From positions 120,508 through 184,507 of the forward strand of contig JAHHHM010000013.1 of assembly GCA_019359355.1 (NCBI GenBank): DNA of 64,000 nucleotides, given 5' to 3'. Origin of the DNA: Microcoleus vaginatus WJT46-NPBG5 (GTDB lineage: Bacteria > Cyanobacteriota > Cyanobacteriia > Cyanobacteriales > Oscillatoriaceae). This document shows, piece after piece, positions 35,241 through 44,624 of this stretch. The number at the start of each line of letters is the position of its first letter. Position 1 is the first letter of the stretch. Position numbers and translations under genes: made by a program. The notes under the pieces were generated by a model. The model saw nothing but the letters and a program-made list of their open reading frames with translations, was not told the origin of the DNA and made no database searches.

Positions 35241-35885
35241 TTATGTAATTTGGGATTGAGAATTATCCAGAATCAAATAAAGTGCGCCGCTAAGAACAGC
35301 GGCAAAAAAGCACCAAACTGATACAAATGTCAGGTTATATAATAGATTGGCTAAGCCAAAAGAAGCGATTGCGGCAAGGCCAAAAAGCTTCATGGGATGT
35401 CGATCTGAAAGGACAAAGGGAAGACTTGTTACGATTAGGTACAAGTATTTTAAGGGCGCGAATAAAGGGATAACTGTCAAATCATAAAGTAAGTTCCCTG
35501 AGAATTTTTCAAGATGCACGCCTTGGGTTATGACAAATCCAAATAGATAGATTCCCAAACCTGCTCCTATAATAATCAGTCCGAATATAACTTTTCTTTT
35601 TAAACTGTTTTTCTCCCCTAAATAAACGGCAAGAGGGCATAAGATAGGCCAGATGCCGGTAGCAAACAATAAAAAACCATCCCTAACAACAAGATTGAGG
35701 GAGGAAAGCGAGGAATTTCCAATGGTTAACCAAACAATTCCTTCAAGGAATTGCTGAGTTGCAAATAAGAAAGGAAAGATGCCCAATAATCGATAGTCGC
35801 TAGATTGAATTTTCTGATAATTTGCAATCCCTAATGCAGAAAGGGTTACTCCTGCTGTAAAACTTGCGGTTGCTGAAAAGCACAT
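35241..35885 (-). CDS. Polytopic membrane protein (DUF6629-like), 214 aa
   Basis: MCFSATASFTAGVTLSALG is the characteristic opening of a bacterial family that I associate with DUF6629. About six hydrophobic segments span the whole length, with LFATQQFLEGIVWLTIG conserved near residue 45. Function unknown. Convergent with the Kir channel gene; the stop codons are about 25 bases apart. Confidence 0.75.
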   Translation of the reverse strand: MCFSATASFTAGVTLSALGIANYQKIQSSDYRLLGIFPFLFATQQFLEGIVWLTIGNSSLSSLNLVVRDGFLLFATGIWPILCPLAVYLGEKNSLKRKVIFGLIIIGAGLGIYLFGFVITQGVHLEKFSGNLLYDLTVIPLFAPLKYLYLIVTSLPFVLSDRHPMKLFGLAAIASFGLANLLYNLTFVSVWCFFAAVLSGALYLILDNSQSQIT

Positions 35886-36032
35886 AATCGATTTTCTCCG
35901 AGTTATTGGAAAATACTACAAATATACTAAATTTCCTTAAAGTCTGGTATGAAATTTTTTGTTAATATTCAAATAAGTTGATTTAAAATTAAATGCTAGA
36001 ATTAGAGTTATTCAGATAGAAATAAAAATTTT

Positions 36033-36692
36033 ATGTCCTTAACCCCACAGCAATTAGAATTCTTGATGCCCGATGCTACCCAACTAGAGAGTGATGAACC
36101 AGAAATGGAAAGTACATTGCACTATGTTCAGCTAGCGCTCTTGGTTTCCTGTCTTGAATGGCTATGGCGTGACAGAAATGATTACTTTATCGGTGCGAAT
36201 CTCACCATATATTTTAGCCGGCAACAGTTAAAAAATCGAGACTTTAGAGGCCCAGACTTTTTCTTGGTTACAAAAACCGAGAAGCGACCCCGTAAATCTT
36301 GGGTGGTTTGGGAAGAAAATGGTAAATATCCGGATTTAATTATAGAATTGCTTTCCGATTCCACCGCAACTGTTGACAGGGAATTTAAGAAAAACCTTTA
36401 TCAAAACGAATTCCGCACCCCTGAATACTTTTGGTTTTCTCCCGAAACTTTAGAATTTGCCGGCTTCCGATTATTTGGTCAGAGATACGTGGAAATTACC
36501 TCAAATGAAGCGGGATGGCTTTGGAGCGAAAGTCTCAATCTTTATTTAGGCATTTTAGATGGAAAACTGCGCTATTTTACTCCGGAAGGCGAGTTAGTGC
36601 CCACACCAGAAGAGGCGGCAATGCAAGCGCAGCAACGGGCTGAACAATTGGCAGCGCAATTACGGGCATTGGGCGTGGAACCTGAGGCTTAA
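36033..36692 (+). CDS. Uma2/DUF820 family protein, 219 aa
   Basis: A second PD-(D/E)XK-fold protein of the Uma2 family, with GPDFFLV, PDLIIELLSDSTA and the lysine in F-K-K-N-L-Y. A C-terminal coiled-coil tail (AAMQAQQRAEQLAAQLRAL) is common in cyanobacterial members. It differs strongly from the copy at 31.2 kb and so is not a recent duplicate. No neighbour in operon. Function unresolved. Confidence 0.9.
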   Translation: MSLTPQQLEFLMPDATQLESDEPEMESTLHYVQLALLVSCLEWLWRDRNDYFIGANLTIYFSRQQLKNRDFRGPDFFLVTKTEKRPRKSWVVWEENGKYPDLIIELLSDSTATVDREFKKNLYQNEFRTPEYFWFSPETLEFAGFRLFGQRYVEITSNEAGWLWSESLNLYLGILDGKLRYFTPEGELVPTPEEAAMQAQQRAEQLAAQLRALGVEPEA

Positions 36693-36932
36693 ATAGAAAC
36701 AGGATTTAAAGAACCACCGACTACATTTTCATGGAATAACTAGATCCCAGTAGCCAGCCTAAATCACTTTTGAAAACGAAGAAATCTGATTTGTATAAAA
36801 AATCTGGTTCCTCAACCTATATAATATTCTGATAAACTCCAAAGACTCTTCTCATAACAAGATCGCCTTAAACCAAAGGCTTTTACAAATACTATCAATC
36901 AGTTGATAAAAAACTAACATCTAAACTAGCAA

Positions 36933-38726
36933 ATGGCATCCAACTCAAGACGTAAACTACCCAAAACGGTGCATCCCCTGAAACGTCTGCTACACTACGG
37001 ACACCCACACCGGCAGCAAATCTGGCTAGCAACAACTTGCTCAATTCTTAACAAATTTTTTGACTTAGCACCCCCCGTCCTCATCGGTGTAGCCGTTGAT
37101 GTTGTCGTCAAAAAAGAGGATTCCCTGCTAGCTCAATGGGGAATGAAAGATATCTTTGGACAATTTTTAATTCTTTCTATTCTTACCGTCATCATTTGGA
37201 TATTGGAATCAGTTTTTGAATATGCTTATGCTCGACTTTGGCGGAATTTAGGTCAGACAATTCAGCACGAGTTGCGCCTTGATGCCTACAGCCACATCCA
37301 AGAATTAGATATCGCTTATTTTGAAGATCGCAGCACCGGCGGCTTGATGTCTATTTTAAGTGATGATATCAACCAGCTAGAGCGCTTTCTTGATTTTGGA
37401 GCCAACGAAATTCTCCAAGTCACCACAACAGTTATCGTTATTGGCAGTGTATTCTTTTTCGTCGCGCCGAGTGTCGCTTGGATGGCGATGTTGCCCATGC
37501 CGTTTATCCTTTGGGGTTCCGTTGCGTTTCAACGCCTTCTCGCGCCTCGCTATGCTGAAGTACGGGAAAAAGTGAGCTTGCTGAACGGACAACTCTCAAA
37601 TAATTTATCCGGCATCACAACCATTAAAAGCTTTACTGCCGAACAATATGAAGCAAAACGTATTGAACGAGAAAGTGAAGCTTATCGCCAAAGTAACCGT
37701 CGCGCGATCACACTTTCTGCGGCATTTGTTCCGTTAATTCGGATGATCATTTTAGTTGGATTTACTGCTTTGCTGCTTTATGGCGGGATGGAAGCAGTTG
37801 CCGGCAAAATGTCTGTGGGTTCATACAGTGTGTTAGTCTTTCTAATCCAGCGATTATTATGGCCGTTAACACGCTTGGGAGAGACGTTTGATCAATACCA
37901 AAGAGCAATGGCTTCAACGACACGAGTGCTGAATTTGCTTGACACTCCGATTGCAATTCATCCCGGTGACAAACCCTTGCCGGCTGCTTTAGTTCGGGGT
38001 GAATTGGAGTTGCGAAATGTGACATTTGCTTACCGTGATCGCTCACCTGTTATTAAAAATCTTTCTCTCCATATTCCTGCCGGCAAAACCATTGCAATTG
38101 TTGGTTCCACCGGCTCAGGTAAAAGCACTTTAGTAAAACTGCTGTTGCGGCTGTATGAAATTGAATCGGGAACCATTACCCTGGATGGCATTGAATTAAG
38201 CGAACTGAACCTAAAAGATTTGCGCCAAGCTATCGGTTTAGTCAGCCAGGATGTATTTTTATTTCATGGAACCGTTGCAGAAAATATTGCTTATGGCACC
38301 TTTGAAGCAATGCCGGCAGAAATTATAGAAGCCGCAAAAGTTGCAGAAGCCCACGAATTTATTACGCAACTTCCCCAAGGTTATGAAACAATTGTAGGGG
38401 AACGAGGGCAGAAATTATCCGGCGGACAACGACAGCGGCTTGCCATCGCCCGCGCCATTCTCAAAAATCCACCGATTCTCATCCTTGATGAAGCGACCTC
38501 GGCAGTGGATAATGAAACAGAAGCGGCGATTCAACGCTCACTCGAACGCATTACCCAAAATCGCACAACAATTGCAATCGCCCATCGCCTTTCCACCGTC
38601 CGCAATGCCGATTGCATTTATGTCATGGAGCATGGCAAATTAATAGAGTGGGGCCGGCATGAACAACTGCTCGATCAACAGGGAATTTATGCAAGTCTCT
38701 GGCGTGTGCAAATGGGTTTAAGATGA
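36933..38726 (+). CDS. ABC exporter, fused membrane and ATPase domains, 597 aa
   Basis: Half transporter of the ABCB/MsbA type that works as a homodimer or heterodimer. Six membrane segments lie in about residues 25-320; the ATPase has Walker [10 protein letters not shown] near residue 392, signature [16 protein letters not shown], Walker [13 protein letters not shown] and the switch His in IAHRLSTV. All motifs are intact, so it should be catalytically complete. The cargo (lipid, peptide or drug) cannot be read. It is followed 25 bases later by a small unknown gene in the same direction. Confidence 0.93.
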   Translation: MASNSRRKLPKTVHPLKRLLHYGHPHRQQIWLATTCSILNKFFDLAPPVLIGVAVDVVVKKEDSLLAQWGMKDIFGQFLILSILTVIIWILESVFEYAYARLWRNLGQTIQHELRLDAYSHIQELDIAYFEDRSTGGLMSILSDDINQLERFLDFGANEILQVTTTVIVIGSVFFFVAPSVAWMAMLPMPFILWGSVAFQRLLAPRYAEVREKVSLLNGQLSNNLSGITTIKSFTAEQYEAKRIERESEAYRQSNRRAITLSAAFVPLIRMIILVGFTALLLYGGMEAVAGKMSVGSYSVLVFLIQRLLWPLTRLGETFDQYQRAMASTTRVLNLLDTPIAIHPGDKPLPAALVRGELELRNVTFAYRDRSPVIKNLSLHIPAGKTIAIVGSTGSGKSTLVKLLLRLYEIESGTITLDGIELSELNLKDLRQAIGLVSQDVFLFHGTVAENIAYGTFEAMPAEIIEAAKVAEAHEFITQLPQGYETIVGERGQKLSGGQRQRLAIARAILKNPPILILDEATSAVDNETEAAIQRSLERITQNRTTIAIAHRLSTVRNADCIYVMEHGKLIEWGRHEQLLDQQGIYASLWRVQMGLR

Positions 38727-38751
38727 TATTAACAAGATTGGAAAGCAGAGC

Positions 38752-39183
38752 ATGATTCAACTCGGTAATCCCCTACCCCATGACGAAAAAAATAGCTGGA
38801 GACGGCAACTGGCTGAATTTGTGAAAGCCAATCAGCATGAATTAGCAGCCTTGGCGTGGGGGCTATTTCTGGAAAAGGGAGAAAGTGACGATACGCTGGG
38901 AATTGATCTCAAGCCAGAACCGCATTTTGTCTATTGCCCTAGAGAGGCGATAGAAACCTTAAATCGCAACGTTGAGAACAACCTTCGAGAAGTTTTAGGA
39001 ATTGTTGATAATCACAATCCTGAAAAAGAAGTGCTGATCATTGGAATTGGCAGCGATCAAATTAAGCTTATTCAGTTTGAAGTAGAGCCGACACCCCCGG
39101 AATGTTTTGAACAAGTGGCAGCCGATGTTGATACCTTAATAAAGCGGTTGGAACAACGGATGAGTGAGCAAATTAAGTGCTAA
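38752..39183 (+). CDS. Hypothetical protein, 143 aa
   Basis: No family recognised with confidence. Soluble, acidic, with the helical opening WRRQLAEFVKANQHELAALA and a middle strand EVLIIGIGSDQIKLIQFEVE ending in a coiled coil. It begins 25 bases after the ABC exporter stop, so it probably shares the transcript, and it converges on the hydrolase gene. Confidence 0.7.
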   Translation: MIQLGNPLPHDEKNSWRRQLAEFVKANQHELAALAWGLFLEKGESDDTLGIDLKPEPHFVYCPREAIETLNRNVENNLREVLGIVDNHNPEKEVLIIGIGSDQIKLIQFEVEPTPPECFEQVAADVDTLIKRLEQRMSEQIKC

Positions 39184-39247
39184 AAGGGGATGAAAAGCTT
39201 TCAGTAATCTTAGCTTAGTTAAAGTCCCATTGAAGCTTATCTTTTGA

Positions 39248-40138
39248 TCACTCAGACTTTTCGACATATTCAAAAATGTGCTGAGCAGTAATTTGTGGCT
39301 GTTCAAGGTGAGGAACATGACCGCAATTTTTAATCCAAATTAACTCACTGTTTGGAATCGATTGCTTAAACTTTTCTGCATCAGTTGTGCCTAAAATTCG
39401 GTCATTTTCTCCCCACAAAATCAGCGTTTGCTGCCTAATGTGTTCGAGTTTATCCCGAAAAGAACTGTAGCCGCCACTTTTTGTAAAAGCAATCAGTCCT
39501 TGATTCCAGCGGGGCATTTTTAGATGCAAAGCCGCACAAAGTGCCGCATCCACAGAAGCCAAGGTTTCATCAAAGTAAGCCGTGCGACTAATGCGCTGCC
39601 GCACTTTAGGATTTCGCAAAAATTCTGTGGCTAAATAACCCAAAGGAGGAATTAAATATTTCCCCCCTTTTGGGCCATTTGCAAAACCGGCACTGTCAAT
39701 TAAAATTAACTTTTTAACCGTCTCTGGATAAGAAAGGGTAAAATCAATGGCAGCAGCTCCTCCCATCGAAACGCCTACTAAAATGACGGGTTGCTCGATT
39801 AAAGTTTTCCAAAAATAATAGAGATGGGTTTTAATAGCCGTTGGAGAAACTGAAATGCCGGCTAATCGATCTGTAAAGCCAAAACCCAACAAATCAACCG
39901 CCCAGGTTTCGTGTTTTTCAGCCAGTAAAGGTAGCAGCCGGCGAAACTCAAATACAGAGCTATCAAAGCCGTGCAACAACAAAATAGGCGTCCCACCGGC
40001 ACCCTGACGGATAAAACTTGTGGGGATCGATTGCTCACTCAAGGGAGTGGCAATTTCCTGACGCTCAATGCTCTGCGCCAGAGCAATCGAGGAGGGTTCA
40101 GTGAGGTTTTTAAATTCAGGAGGTAAGAAGGTAGACAT
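39248..40138 (-). CDS. Alpha/beta hydrolase, 296 aa
   Basis: Serine hydrolase of the alpha/beta fold: oxyanion region LLLHGFDSSVFEFR, nucleophile elbow GVSMGGAAAIDF, acid in LILWGENDRILG and His in NCGHVPHLEQP. About 40 residues precede the core. The closest motifs are those of cyanobacterial haloperoxidase or esterase-like members, but the substrate cannot be read. ATG start at 40138. Divergent from nothing nearby; the next gene upstream is on the same strand. Confidence 0.9.
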   Translation of the reverse strand: MSTFLPPEFKNLTEPSSIALAQSIERQEIATPLSEQSIPTSFIRQGAGGTPILLLHGFDSSVFEFRRLLPLLAEKHETWAVDLLGFGFTDRLAGISVSPTAIKTHLYYFWKTLIEQPVILVGVSMGGAAAIDFTLSYPETVKKLILIDSAGFANGPKGGKYLIPPLGYLATEFLRNPKVRQRISRTAYFDETLASVDAALCAALHLKMPRWNQGLIAFTKSGGYSSFRDKLEHIRQQTLILWGENDRILGTTDAEKFKQSIPNSELIWIKNCGHVPHLEQPQITAQHIFEYVEKSE

Positions 40139-40192
40139 GAAATTTATTTTACCTTCTCACGAATAAATTTAGAACAGAAGTTTTGCGTTCAA

Positions 40193-41719
40193 TTACTTCT
40201 CCTGCCTTTGTCTTGTCACTTCCTTTTCTGTCTCTGCTAGCGTGCGATCTGCTGCCGCTATCGCCGGGTTTTCTCCTAGGGCTTGCGGAGATTCTTCAGA
40301 ACGTTCTGCAACTTGGCGGAGAATTTCCATTTCTGCTAGCGTTTCCTCCGCTTCATTTTTTGTGGAGCGAACAACGTAATTTAACTTCAATTCTTCTAAC
40401 CAATCATTGAGTAGGGATTGCAATTCAGTAAGCGTTTCTTTATCTTGTAATTCTTGCCGTAATGCCTCCTTAAAATCGTTTGTAAGCTGATCTAAAATTT
40501 GCCGGCCTTTTGTATCCGAATATGAACTAGACACAACATCCACAGCCGCACCGGCTAGATAATTGGCTAACTGCTCTATCACATCTGTCGGCAGCAAACC
40601 AAGCCCAGGGATTCTCTTCAAGCCTTGATAAAAATCAGAGTGCTTAAAAGAATTTTCCAAACTGTGGTGCATTAAATTTTCTAACCCAGGCTGAACTTTC
40701 GGCAAAACCCGATTAACCGTTAAATGCAGCAAGCGATCACTAATCGCTTCCACTTCATCAATATTATTGACAGTAATATAGGGTTGCGTGTTCAATAAAA
40801 AACCGGCAGCATCGCCATTTTTAATCGCATTTTGCGTTTGCGTGATAATCCGAACGATGACAAAATTTGTTACCTGATTGGCTAAATTTGCCATCGGTTC
40901 ATAAGTAATCTGTACGATTGCCCGATCAAAATTTATCACGCCTGATTGATGCAGTCGCAACAGAACCGGCATTGCCCGTAAAGGTCGAAAAAATGGCAAA
41001 AACAGAAAAATATCATACCAGCGCCTCACCATACAATCCCCCCAACTCAGACGGGGAAACCGGCGGCTTAGCAAAAAAGTACGACTCAGGTACTCTGCGC
41101 CAAAAAATGTGATAAAAACAAGGTCAATTCGCCAAAAATTATCGATAAATCGACCGTAGCTGTCTACTTGGCGAAAATAATTCGCTTCCATTAAAGGGCG
41201 AATTTGATTGTTAAAAAAAACAAGTTGCGATTGGCTGCCGGCCTGACTTAAATACTCCGCACTCCAAAATTTCTGAAATGCTCCTTTAGCAGAATTTGTA
41301 CCGAGATGTTCTGCCATTCGCCGTTTAATTTGGGCAAACGTCCCCACTTTAGCCGGCACTAAAAAAGGATTTTCATCAATAATCGTCGCGCTTTGATTGC
41401 GTAAATCTTCTAGCAATTGCTGAGTCTGAGCCTCTGGCAGTCCAGCTTGAGGCAGTTGAGCCGATAATTGATCAACTGTATTCAGATATTTTACCGTCAC
41501 CGGATGTGGTTCAATTCCTTTAACGGGATCGTAGACAGCAACAACACCTGGTAGCTGCCGCAAATAAAAATCTCGTAATGGAATATAAGTGATATTAAAC
41601 AGCACTAAAGCGAGGTTAAAAAGTGCGATTAAAGCACTTAATTTTGCCCACCACTGAATCGGGCGAGAAGTTTCCGAGGCTGTACCGTCAAGCTCTGATG
41701 TTAGTAATTGACTTCGCAT
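40193..41719 (-). CDS. Hypothetical membrane protein, 508 aa
   Basis: Unrecognised. The first membrane segment is at about residues 27-48 (LSALIALFNLALVLFN). Another cluster near residues 190-260 has RIDLVFITFFGAEYLSRTFL and then RWYDIFLFLPFFRPLRAMPV, the Arg-spaced part recalling voltage-sensor S4 helices (weak likeness). The C-terminal 150 residues are helical and end in a Glu/Arg-rich coiled coil. Similar proteins occur in cyanobacteria by my recollection. Probably cotranscribed with the hydrolase gene that follows 54 bases later. Confidence 0.7.
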   Translation of the reverse strand: MRSQLLTSELDGTASETSRPIQWWAKLSALIALFNLALVLFNITYIPLRDFYLRQLPGVVAVYDPVKGIEPHPVTVKYLNTVDQLSAQLPQAGLPEAQTQQLLEDLRNQSATIIDENPFLVPAKVGTFAQIKRRMAEHLGTNSAKGAFQKFWSAEYLSQAGSQSQLVFFNNQIRPLMEANYFRQVDSYGRFIDNFWRIDLVFITFFGAEYLSRTFLLSRRFPRLSWGDCMVRRWYDIFLFLPFFRPLRAMPVLLRLHQSGVINFDRAIVQITYEPMANLANQVTNFVIVRIITQTQNAIKNGDAAGFLLNTQPYITVNNIDEVEAISDRLLHLTVNRVLPKVQPGLENLMHHSLENSFKHSDFYQGLKRIPGLGLLPTDVIEQLANYLAGAAVDVVSSSYSDTKGRQILDQLTNDFKEALRQELQDKETLTELQSLLNDWLEELKLNYVVRSTKNEAEETLAEMEILRQVAERSEESPQALGENPAIAAADRTLAETEKEVTRQRQEK

Positions 41720-41840
41720 CTTTCAGATTTTTGCAACACCATCTTTGATTGATGAGTCGCTAATTTTACGCACTCACTTTATCGATCTTGCCTGCTTTTA
41801 CCTGAATTCGGCATAAGTCTAAGGGAAGAATCTGAAAGGG

Positions 41841-41882
41841 GGGCATGGGGCATAGGGCATAGGGCATGGGGCATTGGGCATG
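41841..41882. repeat. Heptad short tandem repeat, six units
   Basis: GGGCATG, GGGCATA, GGGCATA, GGGCATG, GGGCATT, GGGCATG. Cyanobacterial short tandemly repeated repetitive sequence between a membrane-protein gene and panB. Confidence 0.95.
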
Positions 41883-41912
41883 GGAAGAGGGTTTGTTGTG
41901 AATTCTCTGTCT

Positions 41913-42698
41913 TTAGTGTCCAGACTCTGGAAATTGGCGATCTCGGACTTCAGTGGAAAAATCTCGGACAGCGTGCCCGATCGTTTGCCGGAGATTTGCA
42001 TAAGACTTGGCAAACGGGGGTTGCCGGCTAGAAAGTCCCAACAAATCCGCTGTCACAAGGACTTGGCCATCGCAATCTGGCCCTGCACCAATGCCAATCG
42101 TGGGAATCACCAGCCGTTGCGATATCTGGGCAGCTAACTCGGCTGGGATATGCTCTAAGACAATTGCAAAGGCACCGGCGTGTTCCAGTGCGATCGCTTC
42201 TGACAAAATCCGCTCACTATCTTCTGGAGTCTTACCCTGCTGCCGGTAGCCAAGTTGATGCACAGACTGCGGCGTTAATCCCACATGACCCATAACTGGG
42301 ATGCCGGCTTGCACTAAGCGATAAACCGTTTGGGCGATCGCATCATATCCCCCCTCCAACTTCACCGCATTCGCCCCCGTTTCCTTGAGGATTCTGCCGG
42401 CAGAGTGCATTGCTTGCTGAGGGCTTTCTTGGTACGTCAAAAACGGTAGATCCACCACCACTAAGGCTTTTTTTACGCCCCGCCGTACCGCCTTGGCATG
42501 GTGCATCATCTCCTCCAGCGTCACCGGCAGCGTCGTTTCGTAGCCTAGCGCCACCATCGCCAGCGAGTCCCCGACCAAAATTAAATCAACACCGGCCTCA
42601 TCCAGCAGTTGCGCCATAGGATAATCCCATGCCGTCAGCGCCACGATTGGACGCCCTTGTTGTTTCCATTGAATTAATTGCTGGATGGTGACGCTCAT
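41913..42698 (-). CDS. panB: 3-methyl-2-oxobutanoate hydroxymethyltransferase, 261 aa
   Basis: First committed step of pantothenate synthesis: transfers a hydroxymethyl group from methylenetetrahydrofolate to 2-oxoisovalerate. The metal and substrate residues are seen in [20 protein letters not shown] and [33 protein letters not shown] and [15 protein letters not shown] are signature stretches. The frame is open to 42794, but ATG 42698 (MSVTIQQL) is the family start. panC is not adjacent, and the gene diverges from a methyltransferase gene. Confidence 0.96.
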   Translation of the reverse strand: MSVTIQQLIQWKQQGRPIVALTAWDYPMAQLLDEAGVDLILVGDSLAMVALGYETTLPVTLEEMMHHAKAVRRGVKKALVVVDLPFLTYQESPQQAMHSAGRILKETGANAVKLEGGYDAIAQTVYRLVQAGIPVMGHVGLTPQSVHQLGYRQQGKTPEDSERILSEAIALEHAGAFAIVLEHIPAELAAQISQRLVIPTIGIGAGPDCDGQVLVTADLLGLSSRQPPFAKSYANLRQTIGHAVRDFSTEVRDRQFPESGH

Positions 42699-42763
42699 AT
42701 AAATTGAGGGTAAAATTGCACTCTTGCCAGGATAGCAAAATCCCTTCGCGCAGAGGTTGGAAT

Positions 42764-43495
42764 ATGACAGAGTGGTACAAAGAAGACCTCGCATTTATTC
42801 ATGACGTTGGTTTCAGTGACTACGCGCTTAAATCTGCTGCCGGCATCTTAGAAATTCTGCATCAGCGCAATATCCACTCAGGTTTAGTCGTCGATTTGGG
42901 TTGCGGAACCGGCTTATGGACGCAAGAACTTGCAAAAGCCGGCTATCAAGTTCTGGGAGTTGATATCTCGGAAGCTGCCATCGCTATTGCGCGAACCAGA
43001 GTCCCCAATGCGGAGTTTCGGGTTGAGTCTTTATTCAAAACCGGCATCCCACCCTGCAATGCTGTCACCGCTATTGGTGAATGCCTTAACTATTTGTTCG
43101 ATCCAGATAACGAACGCGAAACCTTAAATCAACTCTTCCGCCGCATTTATAACGCCTTAATTCCTGGGGGTGTTTTTGTCTTCGATATTATTGAATTGGG
43201 CGAGGTGCCGGTGGAAACAAGAAAGGGATTTAAGGAAGGAGAAGATTGGATTGTGCTAGTAGAAAAAGACGAAGACCACGAGCAAGCAATTTTAACCCGC
43301 AAGATTATTACCTTTCGCAAAATTGGAGAATATTACAGACGGGATGACGAAGTCCATCGGCAGCGATTATATAAAGTTGCAGAGCTTGTTACAGAACTTT
43401 CTCAAGCCGGTTTTCAGGTTCAAACAATGCGGAGTTACGGACAATACACTTTGCCTCAAGCTCGTGTCGCATTCGTTGCCGGTAAACCAGAATGA
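42764..43495 (+). CDS. Class I SAM-dependent methyltransferase, 243 aa
   Basis: Rossmann-type methyltransferase. Motif I is [19 protein letters not shown], the following acidic residue is in [10 protein letters not shown], and [14 protein letters not shown] follows. It resembles the methyltransf_25/type 11 group; the substrate is unknown. Start ATG 42764 is preceded by AGAGG at a seven-base spacing; the frame is open back to 42704, but that would overlap the promoter region shared with panB. Confidence 0.9.
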   Translation: MTEWYKEDLAFIHDVGFSDYALKSAAGILEILHQRNIHSGLVVDLGCGTGLWTQELAKAGYQVLGVDISEAAIAIARTRVPNAEFRVESLFKTGIPPCNAVTAIGECLNYLFDPDNERETLNQLFRRIYNALIPGGVFVFDIIELGEVPVETRKGFKEGEDWIVLVEKDEDHEQAILTRKIITFRKIGEYYRRDDEVHRQRLYKVAELVTELSQAGFQVQTMRSYGQYTLPQARVAFVAGKPE

Positions 43496-43558
43496 AAGCG
43501 TATTTTATAGCGGTTTGCTCTAGTGAATAGGCGAGCGCACTGGTGCCTACGTTTAATT

Positions 43559-44074
43559 TCAACCTTTCTGTCTCACCATTGTAAACGTGCCACGCCTGCT
43601 CTCCAAATCCAAAAAACTGCCACTAATTGAATCATCGCTGTCCAGCCGGCCAATCAGAACAGCACGATAGTTAGAGTTCGGGATTGCTTGAGCAATTTGT
43701 GCAATCGTAAGCAGAGGTCTACCCCTCTGTGAAGATTCATAAATAGCGATCTCAAACAGACTGTCATTGTCATGAGGAACAACGTAGTGTCCAATGACTT
43801 GTTCCTCGCGATTCACAATCTCAATTTGATAACAGGTTTGTACAAAACTGACTTGATAATTCCAAATACCAACCAGTTTCTCGGCTGTAGACATTGGAGG
43901 ACGTTGCTTTTCATAATCCCGACATTCTTCAATCGGCAATTGTCCAGTCACTCCCTCTGATAATGATTGAAGCCGGTTCCACATTGCCCAATAGCCAGGA
44001 TTGACCGCACAACCCAAATTTGTGCTATTAGGCCCAGAGGAGCAAAATTGGCAGGTTTCGCAGTTAGAAAGCAT
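43559..44074 (-). CDS. Hypothetical protein with Cys-rich N-terminus, 171 aa
   Basis: Unrecognised. MLSNCETCQFCSS has a C-x2-C-x2-C cluster, then another Cys (G-C-A-V-N-P-G-Y-W) and a C-R-D-Y pattern, suggesting metal or Fe-S binding. The C-terminal half is beta-rich (SFVQTCYQIEIVNREEQVIG then L-L-T-I-A-Q-I-A-Q). A 40-residue copy of its N-terminus is found again at 48.6 kb inside a duplicated segment. Divergent from the XisI-like gene at 44235. Confidence 0.65.
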   Translation of the reverse strand: MLSNCETCQFCSSGPNSTNLGCAVNPGYWAMWNRLQSLSEGVTGQLPIEECRDYEKQRPPMSTAEKLVGIWNYQVSFVQTCYQIEIVNREEQVIGHYVVPHDNDSLFEIAIYESSQRGRPLLTIAQIAQAIPNSNYRAVLIGRLDSDDSISGSFLDLESRRGTFTMVRQKG

Positions 44075-44409
44075 GGCGAGTTCTGGTGTAGCGGATGTAA
44101 AATTTGCAACGTATTAAGCGTGATTACTCTTTGTTTGTCTTTAAGCTTGTGAGCGCGTAGCTTCTCCAAAGCTAGCGGTTTAGTTAATGAACCCTATTGC
44201 TTATTCTAGATGTAGAGCCGGTAGAGGTGAAACGATGGATACCACAAGAGAGCGGGACATTGTAAAGCAAGTCATTCAACGATACGCTCAGTTTAAGCCT
44301 TCTCACGGCGATATTCGGCTCGACACGGTATTTGACGATACGCAAAACCGCTATGCGCTGATGCAAGTAGGTTGGGATAGAGGACGACTGGTGAGGGGGA
44401 ATTTGATTT
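43962..44409. repeat. Duplicated segment, copy 1
   Basis: About 448 bases, containing the 5' end of the Cys-rich gene, the divergent spacer and most of an XisI-like gene. Copy 2 at 48579-49029 has the same order and orientation and high identity by eye, with scattered substitutions. The 4.2 kb between the copies holds unrelated genes. Confidence 0.85.
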
Positions 44410-44489
44410 ATGTGACTCTAACTGAGGGCAAGGTTTGGGTGGAATATGACGGGATGGAACAGGGAATCACCAAAGATTTAATCGCCTAG
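44235..44489 (+). CDS. xisI: XisI-like protein, C-terminally truncated, 84 aa
   Basis: The N-terminal IVKQVIQRYAQFKPSHGDI and YALMQVGWDRGRLVRGN, then V-W-V-E-Y-D-G-M-E-Q-G-I, match XisI, a controlling factor for excision of the fdxN element in heterocystous cyanobacteria, though most copies occur with XisH far from such elements. Family members have about 110 residues, including a final A-F-H-P-P-type segment that is missing here. No XisH partner is adjacent. The stop falls where the unique 4-kb block begins, so the truncation is likely due to that rearrangement. Confidence 0.75.
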   Translation: MDTTRERDIVKQVIQRYAQFKPSHGDIRLDTVFDDTQNRYALMQVGWDRGRLVRGNLIYVTLTEGKVWVEYDGMEQGITKDLIA

Positions 44490-44624
44490 GATGGACGATT
44501 AGTTGAAACGCTTTACACTATATCAATAGCAACTTTGAAAATAGGCGTTGGTATTAATGTTTACGTACAGCCAGAACTCACCTATACGAACGTTGCTCTC
44601 TTCATTGACCTTTGCAAACAAACC

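Noticed and set aside
41841..41882. CRISPR-like array
   Set aside because: Seven-base tandem units without spacers; this is the common cyanobacterial heptad repeat, not CRISPR.
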